Translations under genes and position numbers: made by a program
Source of the DNA: Juglans regia
Taxonomy: Eukaryota > Streptophyta > Magnoliopsida > Fagales > Juglandaceae
Assembly (NCBI RefSeq): GCF_001411555.2
Contig: NC_049914.1
Coordinates: 17,418,298-17,482,297 of the forward strand
Length of the DNA stretch: 64,000 nt
Reading direction: 5' to 3'
In this document: positions 35,795 to 46,942 of the stretch, in pieces
How the letters are laid out: each line of letters starts with the position of its first letter
Position numbering within the stretch: the stretch's first letter is position 1
Notes under the pieces: generated by a model
Database searches by the model: none
What the model saw: the letters and a program-made list of their open reading frames with translations, nothing else
Told to the model about the DNA's origin: nothing

Positions 35795-36293
35795 TGTCAC
35801 GGGTGCTTGGCAGAGGCCTTGAAGTGGTGCAGATCAGTAAGGCTTGGAGGAAGTCTGTTATGAGGTTGTTAGGAAGTTAGTTGCAGCAGTTTTATCCATT
35901 AGGGAAACTAAGGTTTAATGAAACGAATCGTTTTAATTCTTAGAGAAGTGTTACGTTTTAATTTCTTAGCAACTGCGTTTAGAGTTTAGTGAAATGTTGC
36001 GTTTCATGATGTAAACTGATAGTTGCGTTTTACATTTGTTTTCTTGCGTTTTATTACATACGATTGTTTAGAAGGTTGTTAGACATCTGCTTTTATAAAA
36101 GCAGAGATAAGTAGAATGAAAAGGCATTGAATAATCTTGAGAGTCTGTTTGGGAGGTTGAGAATTCCTCGAAAATTCTCTACAAGGTTTATGAATAAAAT
36201 CTTGTTCAGTCTATTCTTGTGTGTTGATTGTTTCTGAGGTATTGTTACGGGTTCTTGGTTCTGGTTCAAGAATTCAGCAATTTGAACCTTACA
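35795..36293 (+). repeat. Gypsy 3' LTR
   Basis: 499 bp, matching the 5' LTR apart from eight differences. Confidence 0.95.
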
Positions 36294-36298
36294 TATTG
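36294..36298. repeat. Right target-site duplication of gypsy element (TATTG)
   Basis: Exact match to 30851-30855. Confidence 0.9.
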
Positions 36299-36705
36299 GT
36301 GCTCGAGGGAAAAAGCTGATCATGCATCGGCTGGATTCGTTTCCGCAGAGATTTGGCGACAGAAAACTGTTCAGTTTGGGTTTATTGAATCTTTATTTCA
36401 TATTTCATTGAAATAAGAGGTAATTCAATAAATTCATATATTTTTAAGTAATGCGTAGAAATGTAAAGTTTACGTATACGAGTGGTAATAGGCTACCGTA
36501 CCGATTCATAATTTATTTAAAACTTTCATTTGATTATTAAACTCATCTTAATTTATTTTAACTCATCATTATAATTTTTTTAAATTTTAATATAAAATAT
36601 AATAAAGAATTTAATTTTTTTAAATTCTAAAGTAATAATAATATTAAAAAATAATATTCTAATAATATTTTATCATCTCAATTCAATTCATTTTAACATC
36701 CAAAC
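36299..36705. other. HDA9-like upstream region and AT-rich repeat
   Basis: The first about 120 bases continue the HDA9-like 5' UTR or promoter on the minus strand, displaced by the gypsy insertion. After about 36480 the DNA becomes AT-rich with words like those at 11470-11660, suggesting an AT-rich MITE that was the target of the hAT element. Confidence 0.45.
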
Positions 36706-37416
36706 TAGGGCTGTACAGAAACCGACAGCACCGGCCACCACCGACGCGAACCGACCGGCCACGTCAGGAATCGGCCGGAACCGGTGGAGAACAGGTCGGC
36801 GTGCGGTGGAAATTTCAAGAAACCGATGTTCAGCGGTTCGGTCTCAGTTTGAAGCTGGACCGGACTGCTGAACCGACCGATATAATAAAATCCTTTTTTT
36901 TTTTAATATACCCTTATCAAAACGGCGTCGTTCCACTTAAGTTTAAGTTGAACGGCGCCGTTTTAGTTAATAAGTACTGCAACTGATACTGGAAACGACG
37001 CCGTTTGGCATTAAACCAAACGTCTTCGTTTTATTAAGGACGTAAGAAAAAAATAATAAGTCTGAAACGACGCCGTTCCACTTAAACTTAAGTGAAACGG
37101 GGTCATTTCGTTAAGAGTATTCTTCTTCTTCCCCAATCTTCTTCTTCCCGAACTCTCCTCTGTAACCCTCTCTCTCTCTCTCTTCTGTAACTCTCTCTCT
37201 CTCCTATGCATCTCTCCCTCTCTCATTCTCTCTCATAATTATCTCACTAGAACCGTCAAAGAACCGACGCTGACCGAGAACCGGCAGAGAACTACCTCGA
37301 TCGGTGTCCTCCTCGCCATCGACCGGTTACAGTCGGCACCTCATCCATTTTTCCAGACGTCGGTCGGCGTCAGTTTTGCCCAAAAACCGCGCCGACGACG
37401 TCGGTTTTCACCCCTA
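36706..37416. mobile_element. Non-autonomous hAT element (711 bp) with 8-bp TSD
   Basis: The ends TAGGGCTGTACAGAAACCGAC and, read from the other strand, TAGGGGTGAAAACCGACG form imperfect terminal inverted repeats of hAT type. The flanks 36698-36705 and 37417-37424 are both ATCCAAAC, a perfect 8-bp duplication, the hAT hallmark. Inside are CCGG-rich subterminal repeats, several AACGGCGCCGTT-like blocks (36920-37100) and a CT-rich tract (37160-37240). No transposase is present. The layout resembles the 5' part of the hAT element starting at 59579. Confidence 0.9.
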
Positions 37417-37609
37417 ATCCAAACACAATCTAAATAAGATTTTTTATTAAATTTAATGCCAACAAATCAAAAATCAAAATCAAAATAAATTTTAAAATAA
37501 TATTATTTTATTACATAATTATAAACAAGTTATTATGAATTAATAAAAATCTCTCTTGGTGCGAACGGAAGCGAGATGAGAGATGCATCTTGCGATCTGC
37601 AAATTTCAA

Positions 37610-37614
37610 TCTTC
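37610..37614. repeat. Left target-site duplication of second gypsy element (TCTTC)
   Basis: Matches 40774-40778. Confidence 0.8.
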
Positions 37615-38788
37615 TGTTATAATTTTAGAAGAATTGGGCTTATGTCTAAGGGATACACAGGAAGGGGCAATTGTATGTAGTTATGGTTATTCATGTAATT
37701 TCTTATATTTAAGTGTTTGTCTGGCGGGAGCTTCGGCTCCTTCCCCTTTCCTCATTTCAGTCCAGTGCTTCCTCCCCCCTTTCTCTTTCCATGTTTTTTT
37801 TTCTATTTTTTTTTTCAAGTCAAATAAAGGAGAAACGCCGACCGACCCTTGGTTTTTCGATGACCAACGTACTACACGTGCTCCACCATGGGTATTTTCA
37901 GTCACCGATCTTCCAGACCACCGAATATGGCACTAAAAGGAGTGGCGCGTAGCACACACGTGAGGGTCATCGCGCACATGTGGCTTCTATGCGCCACCAC
38001 GAGAAGGCTTGCATTGCCGCCACTCTCGTCTTTTCTGGGGCCAGCAACTCTGGTATCCTCAAGATCGATTGTCCGACATCCTCCTAGAGTGGCACATGTT
38101 CTTTACGCACCACTACAGCCACCTTGACCAGTGCTTTTTATTTTATTTTTTATAGTGTTTTTAAGTGTATGTAGTTTTTATCTTTGTTTGTGCTAGGAAA
38201 TAAAAGAAATAGGCTGTTGAACTTTGGTACATAGTAGGAGAATCCCCACCTTTGGAGGATGGGTGGTGGTCTATTTGGAGGATGGGGTGGTTTTGTCATT
38301 CTCCTCCTTTTGGAGGAGGATGGTTATCTCTATTTTTTTTTTTTTACAGAGAATGGTACTCTCAAACAAACTAGTTTTGTCAGTGGAGAGTTCCTAGAAG
38401 TTAAAATAATGTCTGTCGCAAATAAATTTATGTGCAAGGAAGCTCCCCATAGATGAGTAGTTTGGCTTGTAATCTGAGTTTTTTTCTTTATATTGATCAG
38501 TCACAGTTGTAACATCAATTTCATGAATGAAATGATATCAATTTCCTATAAAAAAAAAATGGGCTTATGTGTTAGTGGGTTAGTTATTTGATAGTGGGTC
38601 AGTTATTTGATTAAAGTCGGTTAATTTGTTAAGTCCAGCAGTCATGGGTTGAATTAGTCTATTTTCAACTTTTATAAGTATTGTAACGACTATCAATGAA
38701 AATCATTAGATTTCATCCAAAAAAGTGTTAAGTGTTTGGAGGTCAAGCCCCTCGAAGTGCCTAGCTATATTACAATTACACCATATCA
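37615..38788 (+). repeat. 5' LTR of second gypsy element, with an insertion inside
   Basis: Starts TGTTATAATTTTAG and ends ACACCATATCA. The parts at 37632-37735 and from about 38580 match the 3' LTR; about 830 bases between do not. Confidence 0.7.
37736..38569 (+). mobile_element. Poly(A)-ended insertion in the 5' LTR (retrosequence)
   Basis: Absent from the 3' LTR. It ends with GATATCAATTTCCTATAAAAAAAAAA, the style of plant LINE 3' ends, and the word GGGCTTATGT follows the poly(A) and also occurs upstream at about 37637-37646. There is no clear coding region; several short frames are open by chance. It could be a truncated LINE or a copied transcript. The left boundary is approximate. Confidence 0.45.
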
Positions 38789-38790
38789 AG

Positions 38791-38804
38791 TGATCTCAGA
38801 GCCA
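38791..38804 (+). promoter_or_regulatory. Mutated primer binding site of second gypsy element
   Basis: TGATCTCAGAGCCA follows the 5' LTR and differs at two positions from the usual TGGTATCAGAGCCA. Confidence 0.65.
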
Positions 38805-38816
38805 CATTCCTGCGCA

Positions 38817-40420
38817 ATGGTTGAGGGTACTCGTCACGCTCAACTTGCTGATACAGTGTCTACTCTGAAGCGCGAGACAACTCAATTGAGAGAAGAATAG
38901 GAGCGGCAACGACAATTGCTGGAGATGGTGCTAAAGTAGATTAGTAATTTGGCAGCCAACTACGATCAATTGACTGTTAAAACAATGACTAATAATTCAG
39001 GTGAGGGCTCTTCTAGACTGGTGATGAAAATCAATGATAATCCTATGTTTGAGGGAAATACAAGTATTCAAGCGTAAACACTTAGTTTGGATTTTCCAAG
39101 GTTTCATGGTTTGGAACTTGTAGAACGTATTCTCAAGGCCCAACAATTTTACGCTTATTGTAATGCTCCGGAAAAACATAAATTGCAAATTGCTTCCTTC
39201 CATACGAAAGGTAGGGCTCTCTCATGGTATTATTGGTTGATGGATTCTAGCCCAGTTCATTCTTGGGAGGAATTTATGGTGGCTCTCAAGGTCCGTTTTG
39301 GGCCTTCGGCTTATGAGGATCCGATTGGGCCGTTCACAAATCTATGTCAGACAAACTCAGTGGAGGAATACCAAACCCAGTTTGAGATACAATCCAGTAG
39401 GATCAATGGGCTTACAGAGGAGTTCCGCATCAATACTTCTTTAAGTGGGCTATGAGATGACTTGCGGATTGTGATAACCATGTTTAAGCCTACAACGTTG
39501 TTGGCTGCTTTTGGGCTTGCAAGGTTACAAGAAGAAGATGTGTGGCATAGGTTCAAACACCAAAAACCACCCGACCTACCCCAACCCAATACCCCTAGAC
39601 TACCTGCACCTGCACCCGCACCCATACTAAGGCTACCACCACCTCCACCACGCCCTAAAGCAAGAAATCTCCAGCCTAACAGCCCACCACCTACCCCTAA
39701 CATAAGACCCATCATACCTATTAAGAGAATTTTCCTAGCCCAAATGCAAGAAAGACGAGAAAAATGACCATGTTATTACTGTGATGAAAAATTCCAGGCG
39801 GGACTTAGGTGTCAAGCACCTAAATTAATTTTATTGGAAGGACTAGAACCAAAAGGATAAGAGGAATTATTTGAGAGTATTCCCAATGAACAAGTGATGA
39901 GAATGGTCCAAGAGTCCTCTGAAAAAGGAGAGTTGCTAGGAATTTTCCTTCATGCTATTTCGGGCACATAATTTTGATAGACTATGTGATTATGGGTTAT
40001 AGTAGGAGATTAATCAGTGATGGTCCTAATTGATACAGGAAGCATACACAACTTCGTCGATCCGAAAGTGACAAGAAGAGCAAATCCTTATATTGACAAG
40101 AGTCGCAAATGGAGAGCAGGTACCAAGTTTGGGATGTTGTGAGGTAGTCTCATTCCAATTACAAGGTTAATCCATTTTTGCAAATTTACACTTACTACTT
40201 TTGGCAAGATTTGACCTTGTATTAGGCATGAATTGGCTCCATCAGTTGGGATCAGATTTCTCTGAACTCACTATGAAATTTATGTTGTATAGAAAATCAA
40301 TTTAGTTACAAGGACTTTGCCAATCAGATTTCACAAGAGAAGATTTTATCTTGGAAGAGTTGGGTGAACACTGGAGGAAGTTTCCAGACCTTGCGGGCAA
40401 GGTCTTTTGAAGAGGGGGAG
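38817..40420 (+). pseudogene. Gypsy gag and protease remnant
   Basis: Starts MVEGTRHAQLADTVSTLK at ATG 38817. The gag core SLDFPRFHGLELV to VRFGPSAYEDP (39080-39320) matches that of the larger gypsy at 31384. A Pro-rich spacer (39580-39720) precedes the zinc knuckle CYYCDEKFQAGLRC (near 39775) and a protease LIDTGSIHNFVDP (near 40025). Stops occur at codon 28, 39453 and 39765, among others. The sequence ends after LILGMNWL-type protease remains and a short linker before the purine-rich AGAGGGGGAG. Confidence 0.85.
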
Positions 40421-40773
40421 TATTTTATGATTTTAGCAGTATTAGGAATTGGGCTTATGTCTAAGGGATACGTAGGAAGGGGCAATTTCTAATTTTAAGT
40501 GTTTATCAGGTAGGGCTTGGTCATAAACCACGATTAGAAACATGTGGGTTAGTTATTTGATAGAGGGTTAGTTATTTGATTAAGGTTGGTCAATTTGTTA
40601 AGGCCAGTAGTCATGGGTTGAATTAGTCTATTTTCAATGTCTAAAAATATTGTAACGACTATCAATGAAAATCATCAGATTTCATCCAAAATATTATCAA
40701 GTGTTTAGAGGTCAGACCTCTCGAAGTGCCTAGCTATATTTACTTACCTACATGTTACAATTACGCCATAACA
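40421..40773 (+). repeat. 3' LTR of second gypsy element
   Basis: About 353 bp, from just after AGAGGGGGAG to ACGCCATAACA, followed by TCTTC. The first base pair is mutated (TATTTTATG instead of a TG start). Confidence 0.75.
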
Positions 40774-40807
40774 TCTTCTAGGTTTCGAATATGAGAAATC
40801 CGTTTCA

Positions 40808-41320
40808 ATGGAGGACTTACTCCTTCACCTCCATGAGGATTTGGTGTTAATTGAAGAGGAAGGAACAGTCTAATGTGATAATCACGACAACCGAAATGTA
40901 GAATACTTCGCACAAAGGGATTACTATTTATTCGGAATTCTTGTTTTTGATCATGACACAGAGTTCAATTGTTCAAAATACTATGCGAAAAATTAGGCGT
41001 TTGTAGGGATCTATCAGATTTTCTGGGGTGGCTCGAATGTGTTTGTGATTGAATTTGTTAACAAAGAGGATATCCACAAGGTGAAGATGGGCCACCCTTG
41101 GTTATTTGATAATTGCCAATTTTGTATTAAAAACTTTGATGGGTCTCTTTTTAGGTACAATTTGAAGTATACTACAGATTCTTTTAGGGTTCAATTACAC
41201 GACTTGGCTTTTGGGTGTATGAATCATCAGGTTGGGGAGTATATTGGTGGATTGCTAGGGACAATGGATGTTATGAGTCTGACACAAAATGTAAGAATGT
41301 AGAGAATTGTGGATGGATGA
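40808..41320 (+). pseudogene. LINE ORF1 (DUF4283-type RNA-binding protein), N-terminal part
   Basis: ATG at 40808 gives MEDLLLHLHEDLVLIEEEG, then broken frames and an open stretch with VFVIEFVNKEDIHKVKMGHP, WLFDNCQFCIKNFDG and VQLHDLAFGCMNHQVGEYIGG. This is the ORF1 of the LINE whose ORF2 lies at 43317-46882. Stops near 40871 and 41005 break it. The gypsy element at 37615-40773 is inserted 30 bases before its ATG. Confidence 0.8.
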
Positions 41321-41399
41321 TTGTGAAGGATTTGTATTGGGTTTTGACGTTGTTCCAAATGTGTTCTTCCAAGTGTAGAAATGTCAAGTTGTATCAAGT

Positions 41400-42367
41400 A
41401 TGAAATCTGCCCTGAGTCGCAATTCTACCTTTCTGAAAAACACGCCCGCACCACCAAGCTCTTTGCTTTTTTTTTTTTTTTTTACTCTAGGGATCACACA
41501 CCAAAATACTCCATTTCCAGCCGTAATTCATTTTTCTCAAAACCACGCCCCTGCTCTCCAATCTCTGCCACAAATCGTGTATATGCCCCTTGGACCAATT
41601 CCAGCCGCAATCCGTGTATATCCTAGGGACCACTTCGTTCCACTTTAGCCTCAATTTCTTTTTCTTCCGTTTTTATTCCTGGGGCCACTTCTTTCAATTT
41701 TTGCCGTCTTTCCTTCTCTCTCATGCCCAGGTGCTCCACTCTAATTCCCTTAGGTAATATCGGCTGAAGGGTGAGAAAATGAAACAACTCCATACCGCAT
41801 GACTCTTTCTTTTAGTTTTCTTTCCAAAAATGCCCTGCAGCCAGGGTCAAACTCCCAAATTTGAGAATCTTATCATGAAACTTGAGGTTGGAGCAGCAGT
41901 GGTGCTCAATTCCAACTCTGAGAGATTTTCAAAACCGCACGACTTCTCATCTTTCTCTCTGGCCATTCTTTATTTATGAGTAGTGTGCAGTTGTTGCTAG
42001 GGACAACCGTCATATATGAAGGAAAGAGGAAATAACTTTTAAGAGGAAAGGAAGGAAACAAGAGTCGGAGAGGGAGTTCTGAGAATTGAGAAATTGATTT
42101 CCAATTTCTAAAAGGATTTCTGGCAACAGAAGAAAGAGTCATCTCGTCGAGATTGCACTTAGCTCGTTCTTCCTCTTCCTGCAAAGCACGACGCTGTTGC
42201 TCCAAATGGTTAAATTTTTCTTCAAAATCCTTCTTGCCATCAATTACCCGCTGATGGATAATTTCAAAGTTTTCTTGTAATCACACCATTGACTTCCTAA
42301 TTTTGTTGAGGGATACAAAACTTTCCTTCATGATAGCATAGAGATTTGTGTCTCTCTTATACCACTT
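41400..42367 (-). mobile_element. Fragment of an LTR element (gag start and primer site)
   Basis: Reading the minus strand from the LTR at 42368, TGGTATAAGAGAGAC resembles a primer binding site. It is followed by a broken gag-like frame, EEKFNHLEQQRRALQEEEE, at about 42230-42160. No protease, RT or second LTR is visible before the LINE ORF1 resumes near 41400. It is a short remnant interrupting the LINE. Boundaries are uncertain. Confidence 0.4.
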
Positions 42368-42883
42368 TGTAACACATCCAAAAGGGCTAAAAGATAATCT
42401 CACTTCGATTATCTTTTAGCTAAAAGAAGAAAATTGATCTTTCTTTATTATTTGGATGATTTTTCAAAGCAAAAACCGCTCATTACATATAGTTGGCTTC
42501 CCTAACAAATTCACCCATGTGATGGGCTTAGCTAACCAAAACAGATAAATCACAATTTACAAAGTAAACTAAGGCTATGGCCTAAGCCCATTAACTAGTA
42601 CAACCAAAAGTCCAATAAAATAGTTTAAGGCGTAACACGCAAGGATAAAAAAAGTAAAAGTAAAAAAGGATAAATGCGATCCAGGGTTTGGATTGGGCCA
42701 AGTTAATTGACTTGTTACAAAGGACCAATATGGACCTTGGATTCGTGCGGCTACAAAATTCTTTTCTTCTATGATCGGAAAATCTCACCCTCCTCCACCA
42801 TCCAATGCCCAGTCTCCATCGGCAGTTAGTTAACTAAAATTAACGATGGTAGTAAATTCAGCCGTTGTTTCTAATTCTCTACA
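42368..42883 (-). repeat. Probable LTR of the minus-strand element
   Basis: On the minus strand it would run from TGTAGAGAATT (42883) to TTGTGTTACA (42368), giving TG...CA ends followed by the primer-site-like sequence. No second copy is present to confirm it. Confidence 0.4.
42386..42420. repeat. Perfect 14-bp hairpin
   Basis: GCTAAAAGATAATC, a 7-base loop, then GATTATCTTTTAGC. It lies inside the probable LTR near its 3' (R/U5) end and could form an RNA stem in the transcript. Confidence 0.8.
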
Positions 42884-43316
42884 GATGGACAGTTATGCAG
42901 TTACAAGGGAGAACTCCCTTTGTCAAAGTGCGGATTTGGGGGATGGCAAAATTAAAATTTTTTACCATCTCATTTGGATAAATCCATCAGGATAACTGCT
43001 GATAATCCAAGTGAGGATCTGGAGATTCAAGTAGAGTCTTTCGGTTCGGTGTCCTCTACAATTGTGTCTCAATCAAGTGTAGAGCATAAAATTTGGAAAA
43101 GACATGTTCGGCTGAGTAAGGAAAATGTTCCATTGGGCATTAATCTGATTGCCATGCAAGAGAAGAGGAAATAGGTTGGTATTCTCCCTGAGAAACAAAA
43201 GCCAGGTAAACTTCCTAAAACTCGCAAAACTCGCTCTGGTCTTTTTACTCTGAAGGAGACTGATCAAGATAACAATGAGATATCGACAGTGGCTGCTTGC
43301 AACCCTATTAGGACTT

Positions 43317-46300
43317 ATGAATCTTATAAATTGGAATTGTCAAGGGCTTGGCAACCCTTGATCAGTTCGAGCCCTTTGTCGTTTGGTAAAGGAAAAGAGG
43401 CTGGCGATTTTGTTTCTTATGGAAACGAAATTGCAAAAAAATAAGATGGAAGGTATAAAGTTGAAATTAGGTTATTCTCATATGCTGGAAGTTGGTAGTG
43501 TTGGGGCTAGTTGAGGTATTTCTCTACTCTGGACTGATGCCTTTGTCATTAGTCTATTAAATTTTTCCTTAAAACACATCCATGTTGAGGTAGCACTTGT
43601 GGGAGAATCTGTAAAGTGGGTTTTAACTGGCTTTTATAGTTATCCTGATGTGGTTTGTTGGTTAGGTAGTTGGGCATTATTAAGGAAAATACAAGTTGAT
43701 TGTCACACTCCTTGGTTAGTCATTGGGGATTTCAATGAAATATTGGATAATAATAATAAAAAAGTGGAGGTAGCATGCGATATGTCAAGCATATGGAGGA
43801 ATTTCATATGGCTTTGGATGATTGTGGTTTGACTGATGAGGGTTTTATTGGCCCCAAATTTACAGAAGGAACAACATAAATGAAGGGTTTATTGCTAAGA
43901 GATTGGATCGAACAATGGCAAATAAAGCTTGGCTATCCAAGTTTGGAAGACGAAAGGCACAAACCATTCCAATTTCTATTTCTAATCATATTCCTATTTG
44001 CCTACAAATTACGACAAATTCATCCAGCATGAACTATCATAGAAAAATCTGGAGATATGAAGCTCATTGGAAATTCAGAGAGGATTGTAAGGATGTGATT
44101 CGCAATATTTGAAATGAAAGGGCTTCTGAGGGGAATTTTCTATGGTGTATAAAACATAAACTTGGGTTGTGCCAAAATGCTCTTAGAACTTGGGACAGAT
44201 CTCATTCCCTTATGGAGGTTTCTCGGCTGAAAGAGTTACAGCAGGATTTATCCCAGTTGCTGAATAGAGAGAATTCTGCCACTAGTGAACAAACTAACCA
44301 GCTTCAAAAGGAAATTAATATTGAGTTAGAATGGGCTGGCCTTAAGTGGAAACAGAGGGCCAAGCAAGATTGGCTTAAAGGGGAGGATCAAAATACAAGG
44401 TTTTTTTCACCTGTGTGCTAATCAGAAGAAAAAAAATCTAATTTTATATAAGGTGGAAAATGATAATGGTTGTGTTCAGTATGAAGCTAAAGCTGTTAAA
44501 GAGATTTTTCGCAGATTTTATAAGAATCTTTTCCAAAGTTCTAAACCAGATGCTTCTATTGAGAGTCTATTGGTGATTGAGCCTAAAATTACAGTGGATA
44601 TGAATCACGATCTTGATAAACCTCATACAACAGAAGAGATCACTTCAGCATTGTTCCAACTGTCTCCATTGGTCCAGATGGTTATGCTGCAGCTTTCTAT
44701 CAAGATCATTGGGATATTGTCGGTCTTGAGGTATGTTCTAGTCTATTGAAGTGCTTAAATGGAGTTTGTTCTCTAGAATCCATCAATGCTACTTATTTTG
44801 TATTGATCTCAAAGGAAAAAAAAAAGCAATAAATTGTACTGATTTCCGACCCATAAGTCTTTGTAATGTCCTATATAAGATAGTCTCTAAGGTACTTTCA
44901 CATAGACCTAAGAAAGTGTTGGATTCCATTATCTCACCAAATCAAAGTGCGTTTATACCTGGCCAGCTTATATCTATCAATATTATTGCTGCCTACGAGA
45001 CATTGCATACTATGCATTGTAAGTTGCATGGTAAAGAGGGTTATATGGCTGTTAAATTGGATATGAGTAAGGCCTATGATCGGGTTGAATGGGGTTTTCT
45101 AAAATTGGTAATGGAGAAAGTGGGCTTCAGTGATAGGTGAATTTCTTTCATTATGGAATGTATAACATTGGTGTCTTATTCAGTTCTGGTGAATGGAAAA
45201 CCTCACGAAACATTCAAACGTAGTAGGGGTATAAGGCAAGGAGATCCGCTAAGTCCTTATCTTTTCTTATTGTGTTCAGAAGTTCTAAATGGATTGATTA
45301 AACATGCTGAATGTAAAAAATTCCTCCATGGAGTTCCAATTGCTAAAGGGGTGGTATGGGTTTCACATTTATTTTTTGCAGAAGATAGTCTAATTTTTAT
45401 CAAAGCTAATTCTCTTGAGTGGAGTAGATTACAAGGATTATTAGAGCTGTATGAAAGAGCTTCGGGACAACCACTCAACCTAGAGAAAACAACATTGTTT
45501 TTCAGTAAAAACACCACTCAAGAGACAAGGAACCTTATCCTACCTATTGCTGGCATACAAACCTCTCACAGCTTTGAAAGGTATCTTGGAGTGCCTGCTT
45601 TAATTGGAAGATCTCGTGCCAAGTCTTTCAAATACATAGCTGATTGAGTGTGGCATAGACTTTAGCAATTGGAAGCATAAGTTTCTCTCACAGGCAGGTA
45701 AGGAAGTTCTTTTGAAGCCTGTTATTCAGGCAATACCAACTTATGCTATGAGCATTTTTTGTTACCCAAGACTTTGTGTTTGCAACTTAATAGGATGATG
45801 TAGAGGTTTTTTTCTGGGACATCAGCAAATTGAGTCTAAGATTCACTGGATGAGTTGGGAGAATATGGGTATTTCCAAAAACTGGGTGGTATGGGCTTTC
45901 GTGATTTAGAGTGTTTTAATAAAGCACTTTTAGCAAAACAGTTATGGAGATTATTTCACAATCCTCAATCCATTTCTGCTTTAATTTTAAAAGCAAAGTA
46001 TTTCCCCCATGGAGATGTTAAGTCTACAGCTGTACATAATGGTATTTCTTATTTATGGCGACGTTTCTTGGCAGCTAAGAATCTTTTTCTTGATGGCTTG
46101 ATTTGGAGGGTTGGTAATGGAAAAAGTATTCGGATTTGGAAGGATAAATGATTATTAAATAAATCTACTTTCATGGTACAATCTCCTATTATGAATTTAG
46201 ATGTTAATGCCACAGTTGATATTTCAGTTAATCCTCATACTAAGGAGTGGAATTCTAGGTTGGTCAGGGCAACTTTCTCTGTTGATGAAGGTTATATGAT

Positions 46301-46882
46301 TCTAAGTTTACCTCTAAGCCCTTTGCTGTCAACAGATAAACAAATATGGTATGATACTTCATTGGGTTGTTTTAATGTTAAGAGGGCCTATCATTTGGAG
46401 AAGGAAAGATCTGTCAAACACTTGTGTGGCCCTTCTAGGTTAAGACCTATGAAGAATTTTGGATGAAAATCTGGTTTACCCATGTTCCTAACAGTGTTAA
46501 AAATTTCATGTGGCGAGCTTGCAATAATCTATTACCAGCATGTAGTAATTTTTCTAAACAAAAAGTTTTGGATGATCCTAATTGCCCTGTCTGTCATTTG
46601 GCTATTGAAACTATTGAACATATATTATGGGAGTGTCCTTTTGCAAAGGACGTATGGGAAGATTGTTGTTCTGCTTTACAAAAATCGTCTTTGCAGAATC
46701 TTACTTTTCTAGACATAAGTATGCATTCTCTGCAGCGGCTATCAGATGTGGATAGAGATTTGAAGATGGTTATTTCACGTGCTATCTGGTTTAGAAGGAA
46801 TTCTCATACTTCTAGGCATTCCTTTCAACATCCAGTGCACCTACTTGATCAAGCAGTTTTCAAACAAATCAGTATTTTATAA
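43317..46882 (+). pseudogene. LINE ORF2: endonuclease, RT and C-terminal region, heavily decayed
   Basis: Begins MNLINWNCQGLGNP at 43317, a typical start of the plant L1 endonuclease, followed by LFLMETKLQ, then WLVIGDFNEIL (near 43720). RT motifs: FRPISLCNVLYKIVSKVL (near 44840), KLDMSKAYDRVEWGF (near 45060), RGIRQGDPLSPYLFLLCSEV (near 45225), LFFAEDSLIF (near 45370, where FADD is usual). The C-terminus includes FRDLECFNKALLAKQLWRL (near 45900) and a zinc-binding region CPVCHLAIETIEHILWEC (near 46590). At least ten frame breaks or stops. It ends at about 46882 next to a copia fragment, without a poly(A) tail. Confidence 0.88.
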
Positions 46883-46889
46883 AATAAAA

Positions 46890-46942
46890 TATTAGTGCAA
46901 AATGCCATTCAAATTGGATTATTATGGCTTTAATTCTAACAA
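46890..46942 (-). repeat. Stub of a copia 3' LTR
   Basis: On the minus strand, GGGCAAGTGAGAGAT (a polypurine tract, 46943-46957) is followed by TGTTAGAATTAAAGCC, the expected LTR opening. Only about 50 bases remain before LINE sequence. Confidence 0.45.

Larger units (their letters stand above)
30856..36293 (+). mobile_element. Complete Ty3/gypsy chromovirus, decayed coding region
   Basis: A 5,438-bp element with LTRs of 500 and 499 bp (eight differences by eye, one an indel) and a 5-bp duplication. Order: LTR, primer site, gag-protease-RT-RNase H-integrase-chromodomain, LTR. The chromodomain and integrase downstream of RNase H place it among plant chromoviruses; short LTRs fit the Reina-like group, but the lineage is not proven. 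It is inserted 76 bases upstream of the HDA9-like start codon, in the opposite orientation. Confidence 0.95.
37615..40773 (+). mobile_element. Non-autonomous Ty3/gypsy derivative with gag and protease only
   Basis: Related LTRs at both ends, a 5-bp duplication TCTTC and an internal region of only about 1.6 kb. RT, RNase H and integrase are absent. The 5' LTR is enlarged by a foreign piece. It is inserted into an older LINE near the start of ORF1. Because the TSD is intact, internal loss happened either in the RNA or DNA copy before insertion, or by a later deletion. Confidence 0.8.

Noticed and set aside
37583..38127. Frames of 79-117 codons
   Set aside because: They lie in the enlarged gypsy LTR and its inserted sequence; no protein motif and no conservation between the LTRs.
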